DNA of 18,461 bases from JBBQVZ01 sp038211015 (GTDB lineage Bacteria; Actinomycetota; UBA4738; HRBIN12): contig JBBQVZ010000067.1 of assembly GCA_038211015.1 (NCBI GenBank), positions 1 to 18,461 on the forward strand, written 5' to 3'. Below, piece by piece: positions 1 to 6,929 of the stretch (position 1 is its first letter; every line of letters starts with the position of its first letter). The notes beneath the pieces were generated by a model, which was given only the letters and a program-made list of their open reading frames with translations, did no database searches and was not told where the DNA came from. Made by a program: the position numbers and the translations under genes.

Positions 1-855
1 CTCAACGTGTACGAGAACATCGCGTTCGGTCTGCGCCGCAAGAAGGTGGAGAAGAGCGAGATCGACCAGCGCGTCCGGGATGCGATGAAGCTCGTGGACC
101 TGATCGGGTTCGAGAGCCGCAAGCCACCGCAGATGTCCGGAGGGCAGCAGCAGCGGGTCGCGCTCGCCCGGGCGCTCGTGAACCATCCCAAGGTGTTGTT
201 GCTCGACGAACCGCTGGGCGCACTCGACATGAAGCTCCGCAAGCAGATGCAGCTGGAGCTCAAGCAGATCCAGCAAGAGGTCGGCATCACGTTCATCTAC
301 GTGACGCATGACCAGGAAGAGGCCATGACCATGTCGGACCGCCTCGCGGTCATGCGGCACGGCAAGATCGACCAGATCGGCCCCCCGGAGGAGGTATATG
401 AGTCGCCCTCCACCGAGTTCGTGGCCGGCTTCCTGGGCGCGTCCAACATGTTGGACGGTGAGGTCGCGGGGACGAACAAGGGTCACACCACGATCACGCT
501 CGCGACGGGCGGCTCCGTCACTACGAACACCGACAGCGTGCCGCCCGGCATATCCAAGGTGCGGGTCGGTGTGCGTCCCGAGAAGATCACGATCGTCCCC
601 GACGAGGGCGAGGCACCCACGAATCGGAACTCGGTGGAGGGGCTTCTTCGGATGTCCACCTACATCGGGGTCAACTATCAGTACAAGGTCGAAGGGCCCG
701 GTGGGCACGAGCTGACCGTGTACGTCCAGAACCTCGGCGGCGCCGGATCTCAGCCGCACCCCGGTCAGAAGGTGCGACTGGAGTGGTTGCCGGAGCACAC
801 GTTCGTCGTCGAGCCGTCCGCCACACCGATCACCGAGGAGGATGACGAAGGATGA
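1..855 (+). CDS. potA: Polyamine ABC transporter ATP-binding protein (PotA-like), 5'-truncated by the window edge
   Basis: This is the ATPase subunit of a spermidine/putrescine-type importer, which energises uptake from the cytoplasmic face of the membrane. The reading frame is open from the first base, so the true start, Walker A and probably the Q-loop lie upstream; 284 residues are visible. Numbered from the first codon, the ABC signature MSGGQQQRV is at about 45-53, Walker B VLLLDEP at 65-71, the D-loop GALD follows, and the H-loop histidine of VTHDQEEAM is at about 103. After GFLGASNML comes a C-terminal TOBE_2-type regulatory domain containing VGVRPEK (about 189-195). The stop overlaps the next start as ATGA, which suggests translational coupling to the binding protein. 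The exact substrate cannot be read from the ATPase alone; the polyamine assignment leans on the binding protein and permeases downstream. Confidence 0.93.
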   Translation, partial: LNVYENIAFGLRRKKVEKSEIDQRVRDAMKLVDLIGFESRKPPQMSGGQQQRVALARALVNHPKVLLLDEPLGALDMKLRKQMQLELKQIQQEVGITFIYVTHDQEEAMTMSDRLAVMRHGKIDQIGPPEEVYESPSTEFVAGFLGASNMLDGEVAGTNKGHTTITLATGGSVTTNTDSVPPGISKVRVGVRPEKITIVPDEGEAPTNRNSVEGLLRMSTYIGVNYQYKVEGPGGHELTVYVQNLGGAGSQPHPGQKVRLEWLPEHTFVVEPSATPITEEDDEG

Positions 856-2150
856 CCGACCGTCGGATCGACCAGCGTCACGACGATCTGCTGAAGGATC
901 CCGCGTTCCTACGGGGTCTCACGATGCGCCGGATGTCACGCCGCGACTTGTTCCGGTCGGCCGGCGTCGGTGTGGGGGCGCTTTCGCTCGGAGCCATCCT
1001 GGCCGCGTGCGGCGGGACCAGTGCGGGCGGCGGCGGAGGTGGCGGCGACACCGGCAGTAGTGGTGGTGGAGATGGCGGCATCGACTGGAACGCCGAGCCG
1101 AACGGCACGCTGATGTTCGCGAACTGGCCGCTGTACATGGACAAGAAGAAGGTCAACGGCCAGGTGACGTACCCGTCGCTGGAGGAGTTCACGGCCGCGA
1201 CCGGCATCGACGTCACGTACCGCGAGGTGATCAACGCGAACGCGGAGTTCTTCGGGAAGATCCAACCTCAGCTCGCTGCGGGACAGCCGACCGGATGGGA
1301 CATCATCGTCATCACGAACGGCGACACGCTGAACCAGCTGCTGCGGCTCAACTACCTGGTGGAGCTTCCTGCTGATAAGCGCCCGAACTTCGACGCGAAC
1401 GCCAGCGTGGCGGTCACAGACCCGGCTTACGACCCGGGCAACAAGTTCACGATGGCGTGGCAGTCGGGACTCACCGGCATCGGATGGGATCCCGTGCAGG
1501 TCAAGGCGCTGCGGCCCGACAAGCCCGAGATCACGAGCGTCATGGATCTGTTCGACCCCGCGTTCAAGGGCAAGGTGGGGATGTTCGCCGACAACGCGGA
1601 CCTGCCGTGCCTCGCCATGGTCGGTCAGGGCGTGGCGCCCGAGACATCCACTCCCGACCAGTGGCAAGCGGCGGCCGACCTGCTGACCCAGCAGAAGGAC
1701 GATGGCATCGTCCGGCAGTACTTCACGCAGAACTACACGAGCGCGCTCCAGAACGGCGACGTGGCGCTCACCATGGCGTGGTCGGGCGACATCTTCCAGC
1801 TCAACCTGGAAGGGGACGCGTCCGGCCTCCAGTTCTGCATCCCGGACGAGGGCGTCGTCATCTGGACCGACAACATGTGCATCCCGCTGGGTGCCGAGAA
1901 CCCGGTCGACGCCATCACGTACATGGACTACGTCTACCAACCCGACGTGCAGGCCAAGATCGAGTCGTACGTGAACTACATCTGTCCGGTGCCGGGGGCC
2001 AAAGATGTCATCGATCCGGCGTTCGCCGACAGCCCGCTGATCTTCCCCACCGACGCGGATCTGGCCAAGACGCACACCTACTACGTCTTCAAGACACCGG
2101 AGGAGCAAACGGAGTGGAACGCGCTGTTCCAGCCGATCTACCAGGGTTGA
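852..2150 (+). CDS. potD: Polyamine-binding lipoprotein (PotD-like, extracellular solute-binding protein family 1)
   Basis: This is the substrate-binding component, predicted to be exported and lipid-anchored outside the cytoplasmic membrane, where it delivers polyamine to the permeases. The 432-residue product has a 25-30 residue leader, a twin-arginine motif SRRDLFRSAG (29-38), a hydrophobic segment and a lipobox LAAC with Cys53 as the lipidation site. A Gly/Ser-rich linker (about 54-76) precedes the PotD-like fold, which contains ANWPLYMDKK, a YPSLEEFTAATGIDVTY stretch and WDIIVITN. I chose ATG 852 because GAGGAGGA lies at 835-842 and because actinobacterial PotD-like proteins commonly carry such a leader before the RR motif. 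ATG 924 would still retain the Tat motif and is the alternative. The gene overlaps potA by 4 bases. Related binding proteins transport other amines, so spermidine or putrescine is likely but not proven. Confidence 0.9.
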   Translation: MTDRRIDQRHDDLLKDPAFLRGLTMRRMSRRDLFRSAGVGVGALSLGAILAACGGTSAGGGGGGGDTGSSGGGDGGIDWNAEPNGTLMFANWPLYMDKKKVNGQVTYPSLEEFTAATGIDVTYREVINANAEFFGKIQPQLAAGQPTGWDIIVITNGDTLNQLLRLNYLVELPADKRPNFDANASVAVTDPAYDPGNKFTMAWQSGLTGIGWDPVQVKALRPDKPEITSVMDLFDPAFKGKVGMFADNADLPCLAMVGQGVAPETSTPDQWQAAADLLTQQKDDGIVRQYFTQNYTSALQNGDVALTMAWSGDIFQLNLEGDASGLQFCIPDEGVVIWTDNMCIPLGAENPVDAITYMDYVYQPDVQAKIESYVNYICPVPGAKDVIDPAFADSPLIFPTDADLAKTHTYYVFKTPEEQTEWNALFQPIYQG

Positions 2151-2172
2151 GTCGGATGTCGCGCGCGTTCGG

Positions 2173-2187
2173 GCAGGGGGATCCCTG
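2173..2187 (+). promoter_or_regulatory. Ribosome binding site that decides a CTG start for potB
   Basis: A purine run AGGGGGA (about 2174-2180) lies 4-5 bases before an in-frame CTG at 2185. No ATG or GTG exists in this frame between the potD stop and the first membrane segment. The only other start, TTG 2284, would begin inside the hydrophobic segment and has no good purine run before it. Confidence 0.5.
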
Positions 2188-3108
2188 AGCACGCCGTCCG
2201 TCGACGAGATCGTTCGGTCGGGCACGCCGCTCATCGAGCCGCGGAAGCCCAGCCCGAACAAGAAGCTCGCGCCATACGAGCTCTTGGCGCCTGGTGCGCT
2301 CTACCTGGCGATCTTCTTCCTGATCCCGATCGGATACATGTTCTACACGTCGTTGCAATCGGGGTTCATCGGCGACTTCCACTTCAACTGGCACTTCGCG
2401 AACTACGCGGACGCGATCAAGCTGCACGGCAACATCTACGTGCGGTCGCTGGTATACGCGGGCATCGTGACCTTGCTGGCGCTCATGTTGGCCTATCCCG
2501 TCGCGTACTGGATCGCGTTCTACGGCGGGAGGCGCAAGTCGGTCTTCCTGTTCCTGCTCCTGCTGCCGTTCTTCGTGTCGTTCATCATCCGGACGGTCCA
2601 GTGGCAGTTCTTGTTGAAGGACGACGGTTTGATCCTCGGCCCGCTGAAGAGCATCGGCCTGCTGCCGGAGAACTACCACGTGCTCGGAACGTCGGTCGCC
2701 GTGATCGCGGGCATCACGTACAACTTCCTGCCGTTCACGGCGCTCCCGCTGTACGTCGCGCTCGAGCGCATCGACAAACGGCTGGTGGAGGCGGGCAAGG
2801 ACCTGTACGCCAGCCGGTTCACCACGTTCCGCAAAGTGGTCTGGCCGCTCGCGCTGCCCGGGGTGTTCGCGGCGTTCCTGCTGACGTTCGTGCCGGCGGT
2901 GGGCGATTACGTGAACGCGTCGATCCTGGGCGGACCGGGCAACACGATGATCGGCAACGTCATCCAGTCCGAGTTCCTGACGAACTTCAACTACCCGTTG
3001 GCCGCCGCGATGTCGTTCATCCTGATGGCCGCGCTGCTGGTCGGGGCAACGATCTACGCGCGGGTGCTCGGGACCGAGGACGTCACGGCTGGGGCGGCGT
3101 CGGGATGA
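2185..3108 (+). CDS. potB: Polyamine ABC transporter permease (PotB-like)
   Basis: This is one of the two membrane permeases of the importer (binding-protein-dependent transport inner membrane component). With the proposed CTG start it has 307 residues: a short hydrophilic N-terminus containing EPRKPSPNKKLAPYE, then about six transmembrane segments, the first beginning near residue 33. The cytoplasmic EAA loop that docks to the ATPase is at about 202-226 (VEAGKDLYASRFTTF then LALPG). PotB-family proteins usually have about 20-30 residues before the first helix, which supports the upstream start over TTG 2284. The gene is 34 bases after potD and its stop overlaps potC as ATGA. The family assignment is firm. 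The start codon is inferred, and CTG starts are rare. Confidence 0.88.
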   Translation: MSTPSVDEIVRSGTPLIEPRKPSPNKKLAPYELLAPGALYLAIFFLIPIGYMFYTSLQSGFIGDFHFNWHFANYADAIKLHGNIYVRSLVYAGIVTLLALMLAYPVAYWIAFYGGRRKSVFLFLLLLPFFVSFIIRTVQWQFLLKDDGLILGPLKSIGLLPENYHVLGTSVAVIAGITYNFLPFTALPLYVALERIDKRLVEAGKDLYASRFTTFRKVVWPLALPGVFAAFLLTFVPAVGDYVNASILGGPGNTMIGNVIQSEFLTNFNYPLAAAMSFILMAALLVGATIYARVLGTEDVTAGAASG

Positions 3109-4034
3109 GTACCACGCCGAACTTCTCGGCGGCCATCGGGTCGACGGTCAACGAGATCACGGACGCGACGTCGCCTCCACCCAAGACACCATCGAACAAG
3201 CGGTGGACCAGGTTCATCCTGCCCACGTACACGACGCTGTTCATCCTGTACCTGATCGTCCCGATCGCCGTGATGATCGTGTTCGCGTTCAACACGCCGG
3301 CCGGGCGCTACAACATCAAGTGGGAGCACGCGTCGCTGGATGCGTGGCGGGACCTGTTCTCGTTCCCGGACCTGTCGTCTTCGCTCAAGCTCACGCTCGA
3401 GGTCGCGTTCTTGGCGACGATCCTGTCGACCATCCTGGGCACGTTCATCGGCTTGTCGCTCGGCCGATACCGTTTCCGGGGCGCCGGCGCCATGAACTTC
3501 GTGATCTTCCTGGCGATCGCGTCACCCGAGATCGTCCTGGGCTCGTCGTTGCTGACGATGTTCGTCAACGCGCGCGTGCCGCAGGGGTTCATCACGATCC
3601 TGCTCGCCCATACGATGTTCTGCATCTCGTTCGTGGCGATCACGGTGCGGGCGCGCGTCGCCGGCATGGATCGATCGCTCGAGGAGGCCGCGGGCGACCT
3701 CGGCGCCGATCCGAGGACGACCTTCTTCAAGGTGACGCTGCCGCTCATCCTTCCCGGTGTGATCGCCGGGGGGTTGCTCGCGTTCGCCCTGTCGATCGAC
3801 GACTACGTCATCACGAACTTCGTCGCTGGATCGAAGACGACGTTCCCATTGTGGGTGTTCGGTGCCACCAGGCAGGGCATCCCGGTGCAGGTCAACGTCA
3901 TGGGGACACTCTTGTTCGCGTTCGGCATCCTGATCGTGGTGGGACAGCTGGCGGCCTCTCGGGCGCGCGCCCGGGGCGACGCGAAGCGCCTGGCGCAGGA
4001 CAAGGCCCGCCTCGTGCCCGCCCAGACTTCGTGA
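3105..4034 (+). CDS. potC: Polyamine ABC transporter permease (PotC-like)
   Basis: This is the second permease, pairing with PotB to form the translocation channel. It has 309 residues. A hydrophilic N-terminus of about 37 residues (Pro/Thr-rich) precedes a first helix at about 38-62, and about six transmembrane segments are expected in total. The EAA loop is complete: LEEAAGDLGADPRTTFFKV at about 202-220, followed by LPLILPG. The motif SIDDYVITNF, typical of PotC-type permeases, follows. The tail is basic (RARARGDAKR). The ATG at 3105 overlaps the potB stop by 4 bases, giving coupled translation and fixing the start. No intrinsic terminator is visible after the gene, which is the last of the operon in this window. 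Confidence 0.93.
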   Translation: MSTTPNFSAAIGSTVNEITDATSPPPKTPSNKRWTRFILPTYTTLFILYLIVPIAVMIVFAFNTPAGRYNIKWEHASLDAWRDLFSFPDLSSSLKLTLEVAFLATILSTILGTFIGLSLGRYRFRGAGAMNFVIFLAIASPEIVLGSSLLTMFVNARVPQGFITILLAHTMFCISFVAITVRARVAGMDRSLEEAAGDLGADPRTTFFKVTLPLILPGVIAGGLLAFALSIDDYVITNFVAGSKTTFPLWVFGATRQGIPVQVNVMGTLLFAFGILIVVGQLAASRARARGDAKRLAQDKARLVPAQTS

Positions 4035-4040
4035 ATCCTT

Positions 4041-4055
4041 TCACAAGCTCACAAG
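4041..4055 (+). repeat. Short tandem direct repeat TCACAAG x2
   Basis: TCACAAG occurs at 4041-4047 and again at 4049-4055, one base apart, just after the potC stop and about 45 bases upstream of the ATP synthase promoter. It may be chance. Its position in the only sizeable gap between gene groups is the reason to record it. Confidence 0.3.
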
Positions 4056-4089
4056 GAAACCGGCTCTGACCTGCGAAAACACGACTTCT

Positions 4090-4106
4090 CGAGCTTTGAC
4101 GAGCTT
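4090..4106 (+). repeat. CGAGCTT direct repeat, 10-bp period, spanning the -35 box
   Basis: CGAGCTT occurs at 4090-4096 and 4100-4106, exactly 10 bases apart (about one helical turn), so that both copies flank or overlap the -35 hexamer TTGACG (4096-4101). Such spacing would suit a dimeric regulator bound on one face of the helix. No regulator is identified, and a chance repeat is possible. Confidence 0.35.
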
Positions 4107-4125
4107 CGCACGCGCCGCCTATACT
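4096..4125 (+). promoter_or_regulatory. Sigma-70/SigA-type promoter of the ATP synthase operon, probably giving a leaderless mRNA
   Basis: TTGACG (4096-4101) matches the -35 consensus at five of six positions. TATACT (4120-4125) matches the -10 consensus at five of six, and the spacer is 18 bases. The -10 ends only 9 bases before the ATG at 4135, so transcription would start at or within a few bases of the A of the start codon. No Shine-Dalgarno sequence lies between. Leaderless transcripts are common in actinobacteria. Confidence 0.72.
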
Positions 4126-4134
4126 GGCGCCCCC

Positions 4135-4365
4135 ATGGCCGTCAACGAGCAGCGGAACGACCGGTGGTCGGGGATGGGGACCGGCTGGTCGATCACCTCC
4201 ACCATGATCGGAGCGATCGCCACTCTCGGGGCCTTTGGATACCTGGTCGACCGACTGCTGGGCATCGAGCACGTGTTCCTGCCGATCGGGTTCGTCCTTG
4301 GGGGCGGGTTCGGCACCTACATCATCTGGCTGCGGTATGGGAGGGGGGACGATGACGAGACCTGA
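4135..4365 (+). CDS. atpZ: AtpZ/AtpI-family small membrane protein, first gene of the ATP synthase operon
   Basis: This 76-residue protein has two predicted membrane helices (about 17-37 and 47-66) joined by the family's hallmark hairpin GYLVDRLLGIEHVFLPIGF (35-53). The C-terminus is acidic (GDDDET). AtpZ proteins (F0F1-ATPase-associated, PF09527-like) sit at the head of many atp operons and are linked to c-ring assembly or Mg2+/Ca2+ handling; the role here is by homology only. I chose ATG 4135 because it lies just downstream of a good promoter. The in-frame TTG at 4096 falls inside the -35 box and is not credible. The 3' end overlaps atpI by 14 bases. Confidence 0.82.
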   Translation: MAVNEQRNDRWSGMGTGWSITSTMIGAIATLGAFGYLVDRLLGIEHVFLPIGFVLGGGFGTYIIWLRYGRGDDDET

Positions 4366-4771
4366 GCCTGAACGCGCGTTGATCCGCCGGGTCACGCCGT
4401 TCGCCCTTCCCGCCGCGATCCTCGCGTACGTCGTCGGGACCTTATTCGGTGGCGCCGACGCCGGCTGGTCCGCCGTCATCGCGATCGCGATCGTCTACCT
4501 GAACTTCGTGGCGAACGCGCTCTCGATCTCTTGGGCCGCCGGGGTATCACCCACGCTCGTGAGCGTGGTCGCGCTGGGTGGCTACGTGGTTCGGTTGATC
4601 ATCTACACGGTGGCACTCGTGCTGTTGAACCAGCTCCCGTGGTTCTCGCCCGTGGCGTTCGCGCTCGCGCTGATCCCCACGATCGTCGGGCTCCTCATCT
4701 TCGAGGCCAAGCTGTTGTCCGGACGGATGCAGGCCGACCTCTGGACGTTCGACGAAGCGGGCCGGCCGTGA
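4352..4771 (+). CDS. atpI: ATP synthase subunit I-like membrane protein (AtpI)
   Basis: This 139-residue protein has four predicted membrane segments (roughly 16-32, 40-60, 66-92 and 100-118) and short hydrophilic ends. The size, four-helix layout and position between atpZ and atpB fit the ATP synthase I chain family, which helps assemble the c-ring and is not part of the mature enzyme. ATG 4352 is preceded by a strong purine run GAGGGGGGA (4341-4349) inside the end of atpZ, so the two genes overlap by 14 bases. The stop overlaps atpB as GTGA. The sequence is poorly conserved, so the call rests largely on topology and context. A rare TTA leucine codon occurs at 4442-4444. Confidence 0.75.
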   Translation: MTRPEPERALIRRVTPFALPAAILAYVVGTLFGGADAGWSAVIAIAIVYLNFVANALSISWAAGVSPTLVSVVALGGYVVRLIIYTVALVLLNQLPWFSPVAFALALIPTIVGLLIFEAKLLSGRMQADLWTFDEAGRP

Positions 4772-5568
4772 CCGGAGCCGCCATCCTCGCCGCGACGTTC
4801 GAGCCGCCTAGCACGGAGGACTTCGTCTTCGGCTGCTGGGGCCCGTCGATCAAGGTGGGCGGCTTCGACCTGTGCTTCAACTTCATCACGTTCCTGGTGG
4901 TCCTCACGACGGTGATCGTGCTCGCGCTGTTCATCGTCGCGTTCCGCAAGCCGAAGGTCATGCCAGGCAAGTTCCAGCTGATGATGGAGCTGGGCTTGTC
5001 GTTCGTCCGCGAGAACATCGCCGAACCGATGCTCGGCAGCCATGCGACGGCGTTCATGCCGCTCCTCGCATCGTTCTTCTTCTTCATCCTGATCGGGAAC
5101 CTGTTCGAGGTCTTCCCGGGGATCAACTTCTCGGCGAGCAGCCGGGTGGCGATCCCGCTCGTCCTCGCGCTCGTCTCGTGGGTCACGTACAACGCCGTGG
5201 GGATCCGCACGCACGGCTTCTTCGGCTACCTCCGTCACACGACCATCATCCCGGAGGCCCCCGCGATCCTCCGATACGGGTTGCTGATGCCGATCGAATT
5301 CATCTCGAACATCATCGTGCGGCCGATCACCCTCACCGTCCGTCTCACGGCCAACTTCGTCGCCGGGCACTTCCTCCTGGCGATCTTCTTCTTGGGGACC
5401 GTCTTCTTCCTGGAAGACGGACCCAAGACATGGCCGTTCGTCGCGTTGTCGTTCCCGCTCTCGCTGATGCTCGTCGGACTCGAGCTCTTCGTCGCGGCCC
5501 TACAAGCGTTCATCTTCGCCGTCCTCAGCGCCTCCTACATCGGGCAGGCTATGGCGGAGGGGCACTAG
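4768..5568 (+). CDS. atpB: ATP synthase Fo subunit a
   Basis: This is the membrane stator subunit that forms the two proton half-channels next to the c-ring. The 266-residue product has five or six transmembrane segments. The essential arginine is present in VRLTANFVAGH (Arg192, with Asn196 and His201), and the conserved Gln of LQAFIFAVLSASY (Gln246) is also present. The more usual sequence at the arginine is RLFGN; here it is RLTAN, keeping Arg and Asn but changing the two residues between. The start GTG 4768 overlaps the atpI stop by 4 bases and gives a normal N-terminus (TGAAILAATFEPPSTEDFVF). A strong ribosome binding site for atpE follows the stop immediately. Confidence 0.95.
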   Translation: MTGAAILAATFEPPSTEDFVFGCWGPSIKVGGFDLCFNFITFLVVLTTVIVLALFIVAFRKPKVMPGKFQLMMELGLSFVRENIAEPMLGSHATAFMPLLASFFFFILIGNLFEVFPGINFSASSRVAIPLVLALVSWVTYNAVGIRTHGFFGYLRHTTIIPEAPAILRYGLLMPIEFISNIIVRPITLTVRLTANFVAGHFLLAIFFLGTVFFLEDGPKTWPFVALSFPLSLMLVGLELFVAALQAFIFAVLSASYIGQAMAEGH

Positions 5569-5575
5569 AAGGAGG
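5569..5575 (+). promoter_or_regulatory. Strong Shine-Dalgarno for atpE
   Basis: AAGGAGG directly follows the atpB stop and sits 6 bases before the atpE ATG. It is the best match to the 16S rRNA tail in the operon, as expected for the subunit needed in many copies. Confidence 0.8.
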
Positions 5576-5581
5576 CACTGG

Positions 5582-5827
5582 ATGTTCCAACTGCTCGCAC
5601 AAGTCACGGGGAATCTGGACGGACTGGCCACGATCGGCAAGGGCCTCGTGATCGGCTTGGCCGCTATCGGGCCGGGCATCGGCCTGGGCATCTTGATCGG
5701 GAAGTCGGTCGAGGCCATGGCGCGGCAGCCCGAGTACGCCGGTCAGGTCCGCACCACGATGTTCATCGGCATCGGTCTGATCGAGGCGCTCGCGCTGTTC
5801 GGCATCGCGTTCTCGTTCATCATCTAA
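5582..5827 (+). CDS. atpE: ATP synthase Fo subunit c (proton type)
   Basis: This 81-residue hairpin of two membrane helices oligomerises into the rotary c-ring. Helix 1 carries the glycine motif IGPGIGLG (29-36), the cytoplasmic loop is ARQPE (47-51), and the ion-carrying carboxylate is Glu68 in GLIEALALF. The positions that bind sodium in Na+-type rings (Gln in helix 1 and Ser after the carboxylate) are Leu35 and Ala69 here, which points to protons as the coupling ion. The residue pattern around Glu68 differs from the mycobacterial bedaquiline site, which has Tyr at the third position after the carboxylate where this protein has Ala71. The start is fixed by an excellent AAGGAGG 6 bases upstream. 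Confidence 0.96.
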   Translation: MFQLLAQVTGNLDGLATIGKGLVIGLAAIGPGIGLGILIGKSVEAMARQPEYAGQVRTTMFIGIGLIEALALFGIAFSFII

Positions 5828-5835
5828 GGGAGGGG
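5827..5835 (+). promoter_or_regulatory. Shine-Dalgarno for the GTG start of atpF
   Basis: AGGGAGGGG begins at the last base of the atpE stop and ends 7 bases before GTG 5843, which decides this start. Confidence 0.7.
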
Positions 5836-5842
5836 ATCGAAC

Positions 5843-6388
5843 GTGGGCAACACATTCGGGCTCCTCGCCGCCGAGTCGACCGACAAGGAGAACCTCTACC
5901 CGCATGCTGCCGAGCTGATCGTCGGCGCCGTCGCCTTCGGCGTCATCTTCTTCTTCATGTGGAAGTGGGTGCTCCCTCGGGTGAACACGCTGCTCGAAGA
6001 GCGCAGGGAGAAGATCCAAGGTGAGATGGAGAAGGCCGAGCAGGCGCACCACGAGGCCGACGAGGAGCTGAGCCGCTACAAGGCGCAACTCGCCGATGCG
6101 GCCGGAGAGGCGAACCGGATCATCGAGGAAGCGCGCAAGACGGCCGACCAGCTCCGCGCGGACCTGCAGGCCCGCGCCGAGCAGGAGTCGCACGCGATCG
6201 TGGCCCGCGCCCAGGAGGAGATCCGCGCGGAGCGCGACCGGGTGTTCCAGGAGCTCCGGACGCAGGTGGGCGAGATCGCCGTCGAGCTCGCCGGCAAGGT
6301 GGTCGGGGAGGAGCTCGATACGTCCACCCATACTCGCTTGATCGACGAGTACATCGACCAGGTCACGTCGGGGAACGGGAACAACTGA
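5843..6388 (+). CDS. atpF: ATP synthase Fo subunit b
   Basis: This is the peripheral-stalk subunit linking the membrane to F1. The 181-residue product has a short N-terminus, one membrane helix (about 23-42, ending MWKWVLPRV) and a long charged, Ala/Glu/Arg-rich coiled coil from about 46 to 150 that contains the conserved LLEERREKI. The C-terminus (EIAVELAGKVVGEEL) is the delta-contacting region. Only one b-type gene is present, so a b2 homodimer is expected. It is a separate gene from delta, unlike the fused b-delta of mycobacteria. GTG 5843 is preceded by AGGGAGGGG; a downstream start would remove part of the N-terminus. Confidence 0.94.
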   Translation: MGNTFGLLAAESTDKENLYPHAAELIVGAVAFGVIFFFMWKWVLPRVNTLLEERREKIQGEMEKAEQAHHEADEELSRYKAQLADAAGEANRIIEEARKTADQLRADLQARAEQESHAIVARAQEEIRAERDRVFQELRTQVGEIAVELAGKVVGEELDTSTHTRLIDEYIDQVTSGNGNN

Positions 6389-6389
6389 C

Positions 6390-6929
6390 ATGACGGATGA
6401 CGAGCTGATCGGCGGGTACGCCAAGGCGCTGTTCGCCGTGGCCAGCGCCGAGGGCGTCCTTCCGAAGGTCGAGGACGAGCTCTACGCGTTCGGCAAGGCG
6501 CTCGAGCAGCACACCGATCTCCGCGAAGCGCTGACCGACGCCGCGTTGCCCGCAGAGAACAAGAAGGGCGTCGTTGCGGACCTGCTCGGCGAGCGGGCGA
6601 ACCCCGTGACAGTCAGCCTGCTCGGGTTCGTGATCGACGCGGGGCGCGCGCGAGAGATCCCCAAGATCGTCGAGGAGCTCGCTCGCATGGCCTCCACGGA
6701 GCGGGAGCACGTTCTCGCGGAGGTTCGAACGGCCGTGGATCTGTCGAGCGACCAGCGCAAGCGCCTTGCCGAGGCCCTGTCGCGGGCGACGGGTCGCAAG
6801 GTCGACGTGAAGGTCGTGGTGGATCCGAGCGTGATCGGCGGCGTGGTGGCGCGGGTCGGCGACGAGGTCTTCGACGGTTCGATCGCGAGTCGTCTGGAAG
6901 ACGCCAAGCAAGCACTAGGGAGCGTGTGA
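6390..6929 (+). CDS. atpH: ATP synthase F1 subunit delta (OSCP)
   Basis: Delta caps the alpha/beta hexamer and ties it to the b stalk. The 179-residue product begins with the typical helical domain (IGGYAKALFAVASAEG) and ends with the OSCP signature VDPSVIGGVVARVGDEVFDG followed by SIASRLEDAKQAL. The length is close to the family norm (about 177-180). ATG 6390 lies 1 base after the atpF stop, and the stop TGA shares its A with the atpA ATG. Confidence 0.94.
   Translation: MTDDELIGGYAKALFAVASAEGVLPKVEDELYAFGKALEQHTDLREALTDAALPAENKKGVVADLLGERANPVTVSLLGFVIDAGRAREIPKIVEELARMASTEREHVLAEVRTAVDLSSDQRKRLAEALSRATGRKVDVKVVVDPSVIGGVVARVGDEVFDGSIASRLEDAKQALGSV

Noticed and set aside
1026..1079. GGC/GGT-rich run as a structural DNA repeat
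   Set aside because: It is adequately explained as the coding sequence of the Gly-rich linker after the lipobox of PotD.
936..2261. Long minus-strand open frame (441 codons) opposite potD
   Set aside because: It is a shadow of GC-rich codon usage. The product is Arg/Val/Asp/His-rich low-complexity with no recognisable domain, and potD on the other strand is certain.
4035..4095. Intrinsic terminator after the polyamine operon
   Set aside because: No GC-rich stem followed by a T-run was found; only short direct repeats are present.
4096..4134. TTG 4096 as the start of atpZ, adding 13 residues
   Set aside because: The codon lies inside the -35 hexamer of the promoter, so it would not be in the mRNA; ATG 4135 gives the normal AtpZ N-terminus.
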